Positions 44,801-52,491 of a DNA stretch of 64,000 nt are shown here, piece after piece. The stretch covers positions 71,693,754 through 71,757,753 of the forward strand of contig OX578139.1 in assembly GCA_951213105.1 (NCBI GenBank), in the 5' to 3' direction. The notes beneath the pieces are model-generated. The model saw nothing but the letters and a program-made list of their open reading frames with translations, searched no databases and was not told where the DNA came from. Made by a program: the position numbers and the translations under genes. Source of the stretch: Amaurobius ferox (taxonomy: Eukaryota > Arthropoda > Arachnida > Araneae > Amaurobiidae). The first letter of the stretch is position 1. The number at the start of each line of letters is the position of its first letter.

Positions 44801-47252
44801 GGACGTCGCCAAATTGGCGACTATTTTAAATGTTGCCGAAGTGATAAAAATGTAGCCAAATTGATAAAAATGAAGCCATAAGGGTAGACTATAAGAATAA
44901 TCCATTTCTCCGTCCGTTAGCAACTCTTGGCGAGAAACTTAGTGGGACGTCGCCAAATTGGCGACTATTTTAAATGTTGCCGAAGTGATAAAAATGTAGC
45001 CAAATTGATAAAAATGAAGCCAAATGGGAAGTAATGTTTCGCAAATTCTGATTTCCGTCATATGACGGACATACCTTCTAGTATATAAGAAATGATCTCC
45101 TCTTCGTTTGTCTGTAACACTTGGTGATGCATTTGGCGAAATTGGTGAATAAGTTAGCAAATTATCACCAACTTGGGCCCCAGATTGACAAAAATATCGT
45201 CAAAATTGCAAAAATGACGCTAAATTAATGTAAATGAATCCTAATTGATGAATTAATTATTAAAATATTTTAATATATGGACTATATCGTTAATTGAGGA
45301 TGCTATCATTATTGATAATTGTTTATTTAGAGTTGCGCGGAATGTAAATTAATTGGGTACTTTGAAATAGTTTTACACGTTCTCTTCCGGAAAATCGCCA
45401 AATGTACAATTCAACGATAAAAAAACAGTATACCGTGGATCTTATACATTATTTTTTTACTATAAAAGTAGTAAATTCATTGCATTATATAAGGAAAGTC
45501 ATATGCTGCCACCATCAGATTTTTAATGGTTATATTAGCATCAATTGTAATTATTACGTATTAATAGTGTTGTATAGTATCTACATGGATTTTCAGTCAT
45601 ACATCAGTCTACAGTACATACATTTTGAAAAAATAAGCATATTAATAGTGATCCCCAATAATAAAAAAGTAGCGCGTTTAGTTAAAATTAATTAAATACT
45701 ATATTAATAGAGACATTTATTGAAACAACAAAATTCAGTATTTTCACGTTACTCTATATGAAAAAAATATCTAGATGCATTCGCCGCAGGCGCAGACAAA
45801 ATTCTTTCAAATAGAGTGAGATTTCAGTCAAGGTTACCACCGATTCTATGGCATCAAATAATTTGTAATTTGGCATGATGCAATGTGGCACGATTCTATG
45901 GCATCGTGTAATTCTTGCAATTTGACACGATTCTAAGGCATCAAATAATTTGTAATTTGGCGTCTTATGATACACTGCCATGCATCTTCCTAGATTAGAA
46001 TCTCATAGAATTTTATATTTTTAATACTATTTTGAAGTAAAAATTTTATACACTGCTTTTGTGTGAAAAAGTTATTTTCTTTGTTGTATTTCAAAATATA
46101 GTCTTTCAGTGATGAAAACGATTTTGTCATCTCAAAATAAGCAACATTTAGCTGATATAACTTTTATTGTGGAAAACGCTGTTGCCATTTAGAAACAGCA
46201 ATGTTCACGTTTTTGATTTAAACAATTAAAAATACATAAATTAATCGGTGCTTTATTTAACTATTACTTCTTTTGAAATTGCAATAGCGTTTTCAAGGAA
46301 TCATAATTTTCTTATTAATAATCTTGCGAAATTCTATGTTTGTTTGTAAGGCTGCTACGTGAACGTAACGACTAAGCTCACGTAAGAGGGGCAATAAGAG
46401 GGGCAATAAGAGGGGCAATAAGAGGGGCAGGTAAGAGGGGCAATATAAGGTGGAAGGGCAAAGACCTTGAACGCCAGGAGTTAGCGAGCATAGACACATA
46501 AATTTTTTACGTCTATGTTGGCGAGCAACAGCGTGCAGGGAATATAAAGATGGTCATGTGTGACAGTTAGGTTGTTAAAGCTTCTGAAGCAAGGTCTGGG
46601 AGTCAGAAAAAGTCACTGATCGAGTGTCGGCTATAACGGTCGTATTACGCATGCGTAGCAGGCAGCAAGATAAAGCTCGCGAAGCAAACTTGTCGAGCGC
46701 CAGTGAATTACTGGTAGTCGGTGAGTGTTAGCAAACTTATGAGTCCTCTGGCATTAAAAAGGTGAAAATAATACAGAGCCGCTCCTTGAGCAGTGGATTT
46801 CGTTTCTGGTTACCGACTCTTTGAAGAGCAGCTGCGGAAAATTAAAATCTACACAATGTTTAGTTTTAAATCAATGAGCAATTAATTAGCAAAATAATAG
46901 ACCTTAAAACATGATAATTACCCTCTTCTAAGGTATGGCTTATTATGTTGAAATCGGAATACCTTTGGGCAAAGCATTCCGTGTTGTTCACATGGGCTTC
47001 TCTGATTGCTTTCACTGATCCTAAATTTATTAATAATTTTCCCGTAAATGTGAAACTAAAAACATCTCCATATTTTTTCGAATATTCAGCAAGTTGCAGG
47101 TGACCTGTTTGGTGTTGCATATAAGGCCAAAGGCCCAGATATGGAACACCCCATGGTCCAGGTGGAACTCCTCTGTTTTTGACGAAGTAGTAGAGGCAAG
47201 TAAGTAGAACTACGACGACCGCTGTTACAACAGATGAGATTGGGATATCCAT
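23727..47252 (-). CDS. Cytochrome P450, CYP2-clan-like, six coding exons (whole gene)
   Basis: Heme-thiolate monooxygenase, presumably anchored in the endoplasmic reticulum and using electrons from P450 reductase; the substrate cannot be told from sequence. The coding exons on the minus strand are 47252-46922, 38977-38647, 31549-31353, 27661-27398, 25987-25814 and 23899-23727. They sum to 1470 bp, 489 residues plus stop, a normal length for a microsomal P450, and every junction phase matches. Visible in order: N-terminal membrane segment (about residues 4-24), proline-rich hinge PPGP, helix-C WKLLR (120-124), helix I (about 295-318), ExxR as EVIR (357-360), PSRF (412-415) and the heme signature FGVGKRSCAG (430-439, ligand Cys437). 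Oddities: the I-helix reads ADGIVGV where AGx(D/E)T is usual, and intron 2 fits only as GC-AG. PPGPWGVPYLG and the overall layout favour the CYP2 clan; the family is not assigned. Introns are 7.9, 7.1, 3.7, 1.4 and 1.9 kb and full of mobile elements. Confidence 0.95.
24180..24234 (+). mobile_element. 5'-truncated 5S-type SINE end in P450 intron 5
   Basis: Only the last 55 bases of the SINE remain: GTTACCTTAAACCTTCCTGG, then GTAGGTCGGACGGTCTGGGT and (CAA)n. It is flanked by ACAGGTATTAGG (24168-24179) and ACAGGTATTGGG (24235-24246), a 12-bp duplication with one mismatch. Confidence 0.8.
24590..25170. other. GC-richer patches in intron 5, not identified
   Basis: Two patches (about 24600-24760 and 24975-25160) have GGACTCG, GACCGACCTGCGGGCGGGGC and similar words unlike the AT-rich surroundings. 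No frame or repeat boundary recognised. A (GGT)n run is at 25336-25354. Confidence 0.25.
25814..25987 (-). CDS. P450 coding exon 5 (PxRF region)
   Basis: Residues 375 (split) to 433 (split). Acceptor TTTTTTTTTCAG, exon from 25987. Encodes TTLRGYRIPKGSITVLNFW, then HHDPETYEDPEKFNPSRFL (PxRF motif) and stops just inside the heme signature at FGVG. Donor GTTG|GTAAGG, phase 1. Confidence 0.94.
27398..27661 (-). CDS. P450 coding exon 4 (I-helix to K-helix)
   Basis: Residues 287 (split) to 375 (split). Acceptor TATTCCCTTTCAG, exon from 27661. Holds the I-helix FVADGIVGVASF, the typical IEHPDEQDKIYTELKEVIG stretch and the K-helix EVIR. Where most P450s have AGx(D/E)T(T/S), this one has ADGIVGV, so both the acid and the threonine of the proton-relay pair appear absent. 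Donor CACCA|GTAAGA, phase 1. Confidence 0.94.
28238..28865. repeat. Two-unit repeat with GC hairpin in intron 3
   Basis: A GGGGGCTCCGCCCCC stem-loop at 28243-28257 opens the first unit. The phrase AAACGGTTTATTTCANCGTNNTTCCC... followed by TTTCTCTACAA and TGCGGTNCGG occurs at about 28350 and again at about 28697, a spacing near 345 bp. Short GGCTCCG/CCTGCT words also recur at 28542. It looks like two copies of one mobile repeat; the class is not assigned. Confidence 0.5.
29440..29820. other. Unidentified GC-richer segment in intron 3
   Basis: Includes GGTATAAATTTACCCC (TATA-like, near 29540) and a GC-rich run with CCCTGCGCCCCAACGGCCGC (29648). No open frame. A regulatory or LTR relic is possible but not supported further. 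Confidence 0.25.
30818..31203 (+). mobile_element. Full-length 5S rRNA-derived SINE (SINE3-type) in P450 intron 3
   Basis: The first 118 bases (30821-30938) follow 5S rRNA from end to end: GCCAACGGCCGTACCGTGCT at the start, then CGGTTCTCGTTAGATCACCG, the internal-promoter region AAGTCAAGCAGCATCGGGCG and GGTTAGTACTTGG, and GTGCTGTTGGC at the end. A 260-base unrelated body follows and the element ends GTCGGACGGTCTGGGTCTC(AAC)n. A perfect 13-bp target duplication ACACATCCGATAT is at 30805-30817 and 31204-31216. It runs antisense to the P450 gene. Three other copies or ends lie in this window. Confidence 0.95.
31353..31549 (-). CDS. P450 coding exon 3
   Basis: Residues 221 (split) to 287 (split). 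Acceptor TTATTTTTTAG, exon from 31549; first base G completes Arg221, giving FAR-LVYLITPVHWNY across the junction. The segment covers the F-G region (KEHKLIANILHNCVKKI) and a charged stretch with YYAERNKRRRAND. Donor ACAG|GTACTA with the intron at 31352, phase 1. Confidence 0.92.
32960..33765 (+). mobile_element. ACTTTCCCTGCA-type element (family B), copy in intron 2
   Basis: Begins with a diverged end (ACGACTTTCACAGTAGACTC) and ends with TTTCCCTATACATT...GCAGGGAAGT near 33750. Inside are the phrases shared by the family: TTTTTGCGGGCCATTTCGCG, CCAAAATCTAATTAGCACCA, CAGACAGACA, GTCACGCTAAAAACTGTTTT and GATCCGTTAAAAACCTGAG. Confidence 0.7.
34376..37081. repeat. 2.7-kb imperfect palindrome in P450 intron 2
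   Basis: The left arm (34376-35446) and right arm (35759-37081) are inverted copies with a 312-bp loop. Matching points, left versus reverse of right: TTTTGTTTGTTTTAGGGA, CATTTTGACGTAG, the GGGGG-rich patch at 34505 versus the CCCCC-rich patch at 36940, CCCTGGAAACAGGACG, GATCAAGGTGACATAG, CGATCGATCAATCAATC, and ATCCACAAGAAGTGGAAC. Arms differ by small insertions (about 75 bp in the right arm near 36040-36110) and many substitutions. A foldback mobile element or an inverted duplication would both give this. Confidence 0.9.
35355..35755 (-). pseudogene. Cysteine-rich protein relic in the palindrome loop
   Basis: On the minus strand, 35755-35560 reads IIAFLPPTEAAPEQHSLRTY then HQVQLWRGNVMKPEKWGF. 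After a frameshift it continues KGCRGTCSCKKSGLKCSIMC, LECNNSCEN and an acidic tail (EDLDEDDPQEVEL) to a stop at about 35360. This pattern, a YHQVQxW segment followed by a CxCKKxGLxCSxxCxxC tail, reminds me of the C-terminal part of repetitive uncharacterised proteins in arthropod genomes; I cannot name the family. The acidic tail is repeated, inverted, on the plus strand at 35759-35941. Frameshifts make it a pseudogene. Confidence 0.5.
37128..37869. mobile_element. Foldback element with CCCTTAAAAG ends in intron 2
   Basis: Outer ends CCCTTAAAAGAGC (37128) and the inverse GCACTTTTAAGGG (37857-37869) are followed inward by TATAAACAGTGTGAATTTCC and its inverse. Near the centre the arms 37380-37456 and 37550-37633 are inverted copies (AAAATATTGCTGATTATGAT, TCAAGAAGACTTAGATC). 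Symmetry centre near 37500. It begins within 50 bp of the end of the large palindrome. Confidence 0.8.
37890..38640. other. Intron 2 sequence, nothing recognised
   Basis: AT-rich unique-looking DNA up to the exon 2 donor. Confidence 0.5.
38647..38977 (-). CDS. P450 coding exon 2 (helix C, WxxxR)
   Basis: Residues 111 (split) to 221 (split). The acceptor is TTTGTCTGCAG followed by the exon at 38977; the first two bases GA complete Gly111. The exon holds WKLLRKF (helix C, heme-propionate arginine) and ends in GPFAR. The donor is read as CCAG|GCAAGT at 38647/38646, a GC donor. This leaves phase 2, which is exactly what exon 3 needs. The GT four bases further on (CAA|GTAAAT) would leave phase 0 and does not join exon 3 in frame. 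Confidence 0.92.
39072..39948 (+). mobile_element. ACTTTCCCTGCA-type element (family B), copy in intron 1
   Basis: Starts ACTTTCCCTGCAGACTCATA (39072) and ends TGCAGGGAAAGT (39937-39948), a short inverted repeat. A subterminal second inverted copy (TTTCCCTATACATT, 39906) lies next to the right end. The interior has ACAGACAGAC microsatellite, GTCACGCTAAAAATAGTTTT and CGTCGAAAACTCGAGTTGCG. No coding capacity. Confidence 0.8.
40105..40866 (-). mobile_element. ACTTTCCCTGC-type element (family B), inverted copy
   Basis: Same content as 39072-39948 in reverse order, from ACTTTCCCTGCCATACATGG (40105) to GTCTGCAGGGAAAGT near 40854. The two copies face each other about 155 bp apart, an arrangement that could pair as a long hairpin in the P450 pre-mRNA. 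Confidence 0.8.
40870..42060. other. Intron 1 sequence, no gene recognised
   Basis: Open frames of 69 and 63 codons at 41326-41692 have no recognisable content. Near 41870 the GTCGCCAGTTTGGAG/ATCGCCAAATTTGG phrase of the GCCAAATTGG type occurs again. Confidence 0.4.
42065..42922. mobile_element. TIR element (family H, copy 2) in intron 1
   Basis: Ends TAGGGTGTCCCAAAAACATC (42065) and CTTTTTGGGACACCCTG (42906-42922), with TA just outside. The body is collinear with the copy at 3587-4439 at roughly 85-90 percent identity by eye, including the non-coding centre. Confidence 0.85.
43062..44030 (+). mobile_element. ACTTTCCTTATATA-type element (family A), copy 1
   Basis: Starts with a self-complementary end, ACTTTCCTTATATACATA then ATGTATAAGGGAAGT, and ends TATATAAGCAAAGT followed by CATGTGTTGCCCATATCAGA. 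In between: GTCGAAAATTCGAATTCGAG, a TG microsatellite, GATTCGAACGAAATTTGGTA, and near 43790-43930 a decayed 20-bp minisatellite of the form GCCAAATTGATAAAAATGA. Non-coding. Confidence 0.85.
44351..45520 (+). mobile_element. ACTTTCCTTATATA-type element (family A), rearranged copy 2
   Basis: Has both family ends (ACTTTCCTTATATACATAGT at 44351; TATATAAGGAAAGTCATATG near 45485) but lacks about 500 bp of the usual left half. Its 20-bp minisatellite region is expanded, including a 144-bp tandem duplication (44734-44877 and 44878-45021). Confidence 0.75.
44734..45021. repeat. 144-bp tandem duplication
   Basis: ATAAGGGTAGACTATAAGAA begins both units (44734, 44878). They differ by only one or two bases, for example GTCCGTCAGC versus GTCCGTTAGC, so the event is recent compared with the element around it. 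Confidence 0.9.
45840..45965. repeat. Short tandem repeat, three imperfect units
   Basis: CGATTCTATGGCATC starts units at 45841 and 45891, and CGATTCTAAGGCATC at 45928. The outer two continue AAATAATTTGTAATTTGGC. Units are 37-50 bp. Confidence 0.75.
46341..46855 (+). mobile_element. Solo LTR in P450 intron 1
   Basis: A 515-bp sequence starts TGTTTGTAAGGC and ends AAATCTACACA (TG...CA), bounded by the 5-bp direct repeat ATGTT at 46336-46340 and 46856-46860. It is more GC-rich than its flanks, has a TATA-like GGAATATAAAGATGG near 46539 and no coding capacity, as expected for an LTR left after recombination. Orientation is inferred from the TATA-like site. It lies 66 bp inside the intron from the exon 1 donor. 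The retroelement family is not identified. Confidence 0.75.
46383..46444. repeat. 12-bp minisatellite inside the solo LTR
   Basis: Five near-perfect units of TAAGAGGGGCAA. Confidence 0.95.
46922..47252 (-). CDS. P450 coding exon 1 (membrane anchor, PPGP hinge)
   Basis: Encodes residues 1-110 plus the first base of codon 111. I start at the ATG at 47252 (MDIPISS), which is followed directly by a hydrophobic anchor rich in Val and Leu and then by a basic/proline hinge (KNRGVPPGPWGVPYLG). The open frame runs 12 codons further upstream, but the only start there is TTG, and the bases just before it read TTTTTTCATTGCAG, a good splice acceptor ending at 47283. So this exon probably begins at 47282 with a short 5' UTR and a further untranslated exon lies upstream. 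The donor is GAGG|GTAATT with the intron starting at 46921 (phase 1). Confidence 0.93.
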
Positions 47253-47282
47253 GTGTATTTTAGCTAATGAAGATGGTACGTG

Positions 47283-47296
47283 CTGCAATGAAAAAA
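47283..47296 (-). promoter_or_regulatory. Candidate splice acceptor for a 5' UTR intron of the P450 gene
   Basis: Minus strand TTTTTTCATTGCAG, pyrimidine tract plus AG, 30 bases before the ATG. It implies an untranslated first exon upstream of 47296, so the promoter is probably not immediately next to the ATG. I could not place that exon. Confidence 0.5.
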
Positions 47297-47299
47297 CAT

Positions 47300-47850
47300 A
47301 TTAATAAATTAGTAACTAAGGAATACATTAATATTCAAAGAGCTTCAAAAGGCAAAATTTAACAAAAAAATTAATGCCAGCTAGAAAGCAAAAACTATTA
47401 ATTACCATTGTAAAATCATAAAATGCGTTGTGTTGGATTTCATAATCCACCTTTTAATTCTGCACTTAAAATAAGATCGTCAGCAATCGTTCTAACAATT
47501 GCCGAAAGGAAATATTTTTTTATCACAATAAATGGAGTTTAGCTTTTTTAAAATGATTTCTTTAAAATATTAATATTCCGCTGATTAATAATAGTATTAC
47601 AAAAAGGGTCGTTTATAATTTATCAAATGCTCTATTCATATCCAAAATAATCAATCACAATTAAAACTATACATTTCGTAACAGTTATTTTACTTAAAAG
47701 TATATTTTAATTTAATAACAATATAAAATAACTTTATATTAAATTAATTTAATAGCATATAATGGAAATTTAATAACATTTACAATAAAAATTAACGGAA
47801 GTGCCATTTTTTAGTGATGGTTACCTGAAAGCAGAAATTGAGTTTTTTTA
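47300..47850. other. Upstream flank of the P450 coding start, nothing recognised
   Basis: AT-rich DNA. The untranslated exon and promoter of the P450 gene may lie here or further upstream, but I see no TATA/initiator pair worth calling. Confidence 0.4.
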
Positions 47851-47853
47851 CTT

Positions 47854-48770
47854 TCCTTATATACATAATGTATAAGGAAAGTATTGTGACGGGGTCAAAA
47901 ATTCGAATTCGAGTTTTCGACAGGAGACATGTTTCAAGCATCCCTGATCACGAATCAAACATTTTTGAAGTCATGTCTGTGTGTGTGTGTGTGTGTGTGT
48001 GAAAGTATGTGTGTGTGTGTGTGTGTGTCAGTTAGTCTGTGCAGACGATAACTGACGAACGCACTGACCGATTCGAACCAAATTTGGTACAAAAATCACA
48101 ATCCGTAAACACTGGAAGCCTATTGTTTTTATACGCAATCGAATGTTCAGAACCCCCCCTAAATTTTCGAATGAAATTTTGAAAAAATCGTCAAAAAATC
48201 AAAATCGCTAATAAAGTTACACAAATAGACATTTCTTATGTAATTTTTCATTAGAAAATGATTGACAAACATTTTAGAACGCTAACCGATCTCGAGATAT
48301 TGCACATTTTTCAAAAAAAAAATATCAAAAAGTTATATGAAATATAGTAAAAGTATTTCCTATTGAGAAAGATGTTCACTTTTTATATGTAATACCATAC
48401 GATAAATTGGGTGACATCATTCTCATGGATCTAGCTCGCTCTATTCATGAAAAATATACTTTGAGTAAAACGTTTGTATTTGAACGCCAATAGGCATTTG
48501 TCTGCTGTAAGAATAATTTATTTCTTCGACCATAACGCATGGCGAGATTTTGGCGACATTTTGAAATGTTGCCAAATTAACGAAAATCTCGCCAAATGGA
48601 TAAAAATAACGCTAAATCAATGTAAATGACGACTAATTGTCGAAAATTCAATATGTTGGGAAGAATATTAGTATCTACTATAAGTAAAACCTATTTTTTT
48701 ACTGTAAAAGTAGAAAATTCATTACATTATATAAGGAAAGTCATGTGCTGCCCACATCAGATTTTTTATT
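47854..48770 (+). mobile_element. ACTTTCCTTATATA-type element (family A), copy 3
   Basis: Full-length copy with both ends (ACTTTCCTTATATACATAAT; ATATAAGGAAAGTCATGTGC), TG microsatellite at 47978-48028, the GATTCGAACCAAATTTGGTA phrase and the decayed 20-bp minisatellite at 48540-48660. Confidence 0.85.
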
Positions 48771-49014
48771 ATTATTTTACATCCAAAACATTCAATATAT
48801 CTCAAGAAAGGTGACTTTTATTGTCCGATAAATGACCCAATCACTTTTAAATAAAAAAAATATATATAGCAGTTTCGGTAACATTTTTCAATATAATTAT
48901 CTTTCACAGTTTCAACATTATTATTTTTCATTTCTCCTTGAATAAATTCGTAACTCACTCGTTTTTGCTTCTAATCACATAATTTTTGAACACTTTATCT
49001 TGCATATTCAATTT

Positions 49015-49932
49015 TTACTTTCCTTATATACATAATGTATAAGGAAAGTATTGTGACGGGGTCGAAAAGTCGGATTCGAGTTTTCGACGGGAGAGCACGC
49101 TTCAAGCATCCCAGATGACGAATCAAACATTTTTGAAGTGATGTCTGTGTGTGTGTGTGTGTGTCAGTGAGACTGTGGAGACGATAACTGACGAACGAAT
49201 GGACCGATTCGAACGAAATTTGGTACAAAAATCACAATCCCTAAACACTGGAAGCCTATTGTTTTTATACGCAATCGAATGTTCAGAACCCCCCTACATT
49301 TTCGAGTGAAATTTTGAAAAAATCGTCAAAAAATCAAAACCGCTAATAAAGTTACGCAAATAGACATTTCTTATGTAATTTTTCATTATAAAACGATTGA
49401 CATAAATTTTGAAACGCTAACATGAACCGTTCTCGAGATTTGCACATTTTTCAAAAAAAATATCAAAAAGTCATATAAAATAAAAAAATATATTTCCTAT
49501 TGAGAAACATGTTCACTTTTCATATGTAATACCATGCGATAAATTTGGTGACATCATTCTCGTGGAACTAGCTCGTTCCATTCATGAAATAAGATACTTT
49601 GAGTAATACTTTTGTATTTGAACGCCAATAGTCATTTATCTGCTATAAGAATAATTTATTTCTCCGGCCATAACGCTTGGCGATATTTGGGCGCCGAATT
49701 TGGCGGAATGTCTCCAACTTGGCGACATTTTTAATTGTTGCCAATGTAAGAAAATCTCGCCAAATGGAGAAAAATGACGCTAAATCAATGAAAATTACGA
49801 CTAATTGTAGAAAATTCAATATCTTGGAAAGAATATAAGTATCTACTATAGAACTAACATTTGCTTTAACTGTAAAAGTAGTACATTCATTGCATTATAT
49901 AAGGAAAGTCATGTGTTGCCCATATCAGATTT
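49015..49932 (+). mobile_element. ACTTTCCTTATATA-type element (family A), copy 4
   Basis: Full-length, about 918 bp, same order of parts as copy 3: palindromic left end, TG tract (49145-49164), GATTCGAACGAAATTTGGTA, minisatellite (49680-49820) and ATATAAGGAAAGTCATGTGT at the right. Confidence 0.85.
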
Positions 49933-49934
49933 TT

Positions 49935-51290
49935 TTAGTGTCTATGTGGTTCGTAAGATTATAGTCTGTATGTTTCGCAAAATTATAGTCTATGTGGTAA
50001 AATGACAGTTTAAACTATGTGATGGATGCAATAAATGTTGTAAGAATAGTATATATTAACAGTAATAAGCCCAATACATCAAATTCAACCGGAATGATAG
50101 ATCTGTCGCTAAGTTGATGTCCAATCTTATTTTTACAAATAGCTTTAAAGAGGCCGAGACACAAAATAATTGTCAGTGTTATTTTATGGGCGTTTAGTAA
50201 TGACATTTTTTATTAAACTTGTTTCGTATATGAAACGTTGAACAATTTGATTGAACAATTTGAAATTTAATTTATGAAAATTAATAATTCATATTTTCAA
50301 CATTTTTTTATTTTAATGTAAATATAAATCAATTGTTCAATTTGTTAATTTTCCCCTTTTGTGCACAAAAACGGATAGTTAATAATTGTATTGATGTAAA
50401 AAAATACATAATTTATGAAAAAAAAAATAATTTTAAAAGTTAAAAACATGTTTAAGCGTCACTTTTGCTTGGAGGAAAATAGTTTCAACAGTTTTACTCA
50501 AAATAAAAAATCCTGACAAAAGACGGCTAAAATAGAAAAGAGGAACTATATGTACTTAATTTAATATATGTATCTTACAGAGAATTTAGGACACATATCC
50601 TTCTAAAGTTGTTAAATCATTAAAAATTCTTTCCAGGATAATTGGACTTGAATTTTAAGTAATTTCCACAACACCGATAGAACAAAATAAAATAAAATTA
50701 TATCAGCTTATGCAATCATGGTAGAAACAAGCAGTTCACGTTCTTGGATTCTAAAAACTGTATAATATTTTAAATCACCGAAATAAAAATATTTTTGTAT
50801 ACTTTTGAGTCCCGAACTAAGTTAATAACTTCTGAACAAACGCTCATAATACAACTCTTTTGTTTAGAAGCCATATAATTCTTCTAAACCAACGTCTACT
50901 GAACATCCAGAATTATTCGTCAAATGTGAGCGATTCTCTGCTAAACGAGTTACTATATTGGAGTTTTGATAGTAGAAGAAAAGTACAATTCTCTATAATA
51001 TAATATCAGCAGTGGTTAGATCTGTAATCATCCTGTGGTGAAAACAAATGTTATTGCAAATATGACCGCAAAACTCACCATAGTTAATTTGATATATTGC
51101 CCGGTATTTGTTCTCAAAAGCAATTTGATTAGTAGCATACTATTAATTTCACCTATCCATTAAACAGACATGAAATTGCTTAAACAAAACTTTATTAATT
51201 ATTATTAATCTTATCGTTAAAAATTAGTAACCAGATGTATCCATTATTAACATAGTACAAGAGCTGTTTTCATATTATGATACAGTACGA
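49935..51290. other. AT-rich stretch, nothing recognised
   Basis: No supported gene, repeat boundary or RNA structure. Confidence 0.45.
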
Positions 51291-51296
51291 ATACTA

Positions 51297-51569
51297 TTAA
51301 TTTAGTACACTGGCTACTGAGCCTTCAAAATCATTCCTCAAAATGTTTATGCAAATGATGCTTCTTGTCGGGCCTGGACTTGTTGTCCAGTCATCTGACG
51401 TTCTCACACACACTTTTGCTAGGAGCACACATATTCGATACTGCACATTCGATTCGTGACATTCATCGCCACACTTATTTTTTATACTAACTGTCATTAC
51501 TGTTTTTATAGAAAACACATCGACTGATTCGTCAAGGTAATTGTAATGCACTTCGTAAGAAAGTATAAC
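51297..51569 (-). CDS. Open frame of unknown coding status
   Basis: An open frame of about 90 codons between stops, with no in-frame ATG at its start. It has a mixed amino-acid composition less AT-driven than its neighbours (KCGDECHESNVQYRICVLLA, then VRTSDDWTTSPGPTRSII). It could be an exon of a gene or of an old mobile element. I recognise no family, and splice sites around it are not convincing. Confidence 0.2.
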   Translation of the reverse strand, partial: VILSYEVHYNYLDESVDVFSIKTVMTVSIKNKCGDECHESNVQYRICVLLAKVCVRTSDDWTTSPGPTRSIICINILRNDFEGSVASVLN

Positions 51570-51579
51570 GCCATGTTAT

Positions 51580-52480
51580 GTGTAAGAAAATCATCTCAAG
51601 TCTCTGTACGCCATTTCATGTCAACAGTCAGTCACGTATATCGAGGTTGGTATATATCTTTTTTACAAACTTTAGTATGAGTTACTCTGTGTTTTCCCAT
51701 TCTTCTTATTGGCTTTTGCGATTTGTTCAGCCACTGATTCCAGTTCTGTAGGTGGAGCTTATGTTAAGCTCCATTGGACATCTCCTTTTGCCTTAGAGTC
51801 TTGTTTGCGTCTTAAAGCGCACGTGTTACGAGGTCATACTTTTTTAGCTTGGACAGTAAATTACTGAGCATACCATCATAAAAACAGGAGTCTCAAAACT
51901 TGTAATAAAACTTAAGTCTGAGGCTTTGTGCCAGCCTGTTGCTCTTTGCATCTGTAGACACAAATATGCTTTCTATATGTAAATCCTATATTTTGTAATG
52001 GTTATATTCACACTGTATCACACACCCATTTAAAACGAATAGCCTTATATATATTTTGTCTGTTGTCTCCTACTTGGTGTGTAATTTATTTCAAGACATA
52101 AATTACGCGCCTCTACAGATTAACACATCGCCTGTTTCTTGAGATATTCAATTTGCTTATATAAGATTTGCTTTATTGGGCGCATTTTATAGTGTTATAA
52201 TGATATAAACACGGAATTCATATTCCGAAAAATAGGGAAAAAATTAACACTTTTGGAAACTATGATAACTCAAAATCAAATCAATACACTTTTACTTTGT
52301 GAATTTTATTTTGCTAATAATCTCCTCTAGGTAATAAATAATTCTCATTATTATAGTCTAGTTATTTAGAAATCAGCAAAATTTAAAGTACTATCGAAAA
52401 AAAATCTTTTAAAAATTGTAGTAGTTTATAATTTACACAAATAAACATTTTAAATTTTAATAGATATATAACATGTAAAC
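51580..52480. other. Nothing recognised
   Basis: A moderately GC-richer patch at 51640-51860 without frame or repeat signature; the remainder is AT-rich. Confidence 0.4.
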
Positions 52481-52491
52481 GATCTATATTT

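Noticed and set aside
47253..47288. Upstream extension of P450 exon 1 (reading MQHVPSSLAKIH before MDIPISS)
   Set aside because: The extension starts at TTG, not ATG, and overlaps a good splice acceptor (TTTTTTCATTGCAG). The ATG at 47252 directly precedes the membrane anchor.
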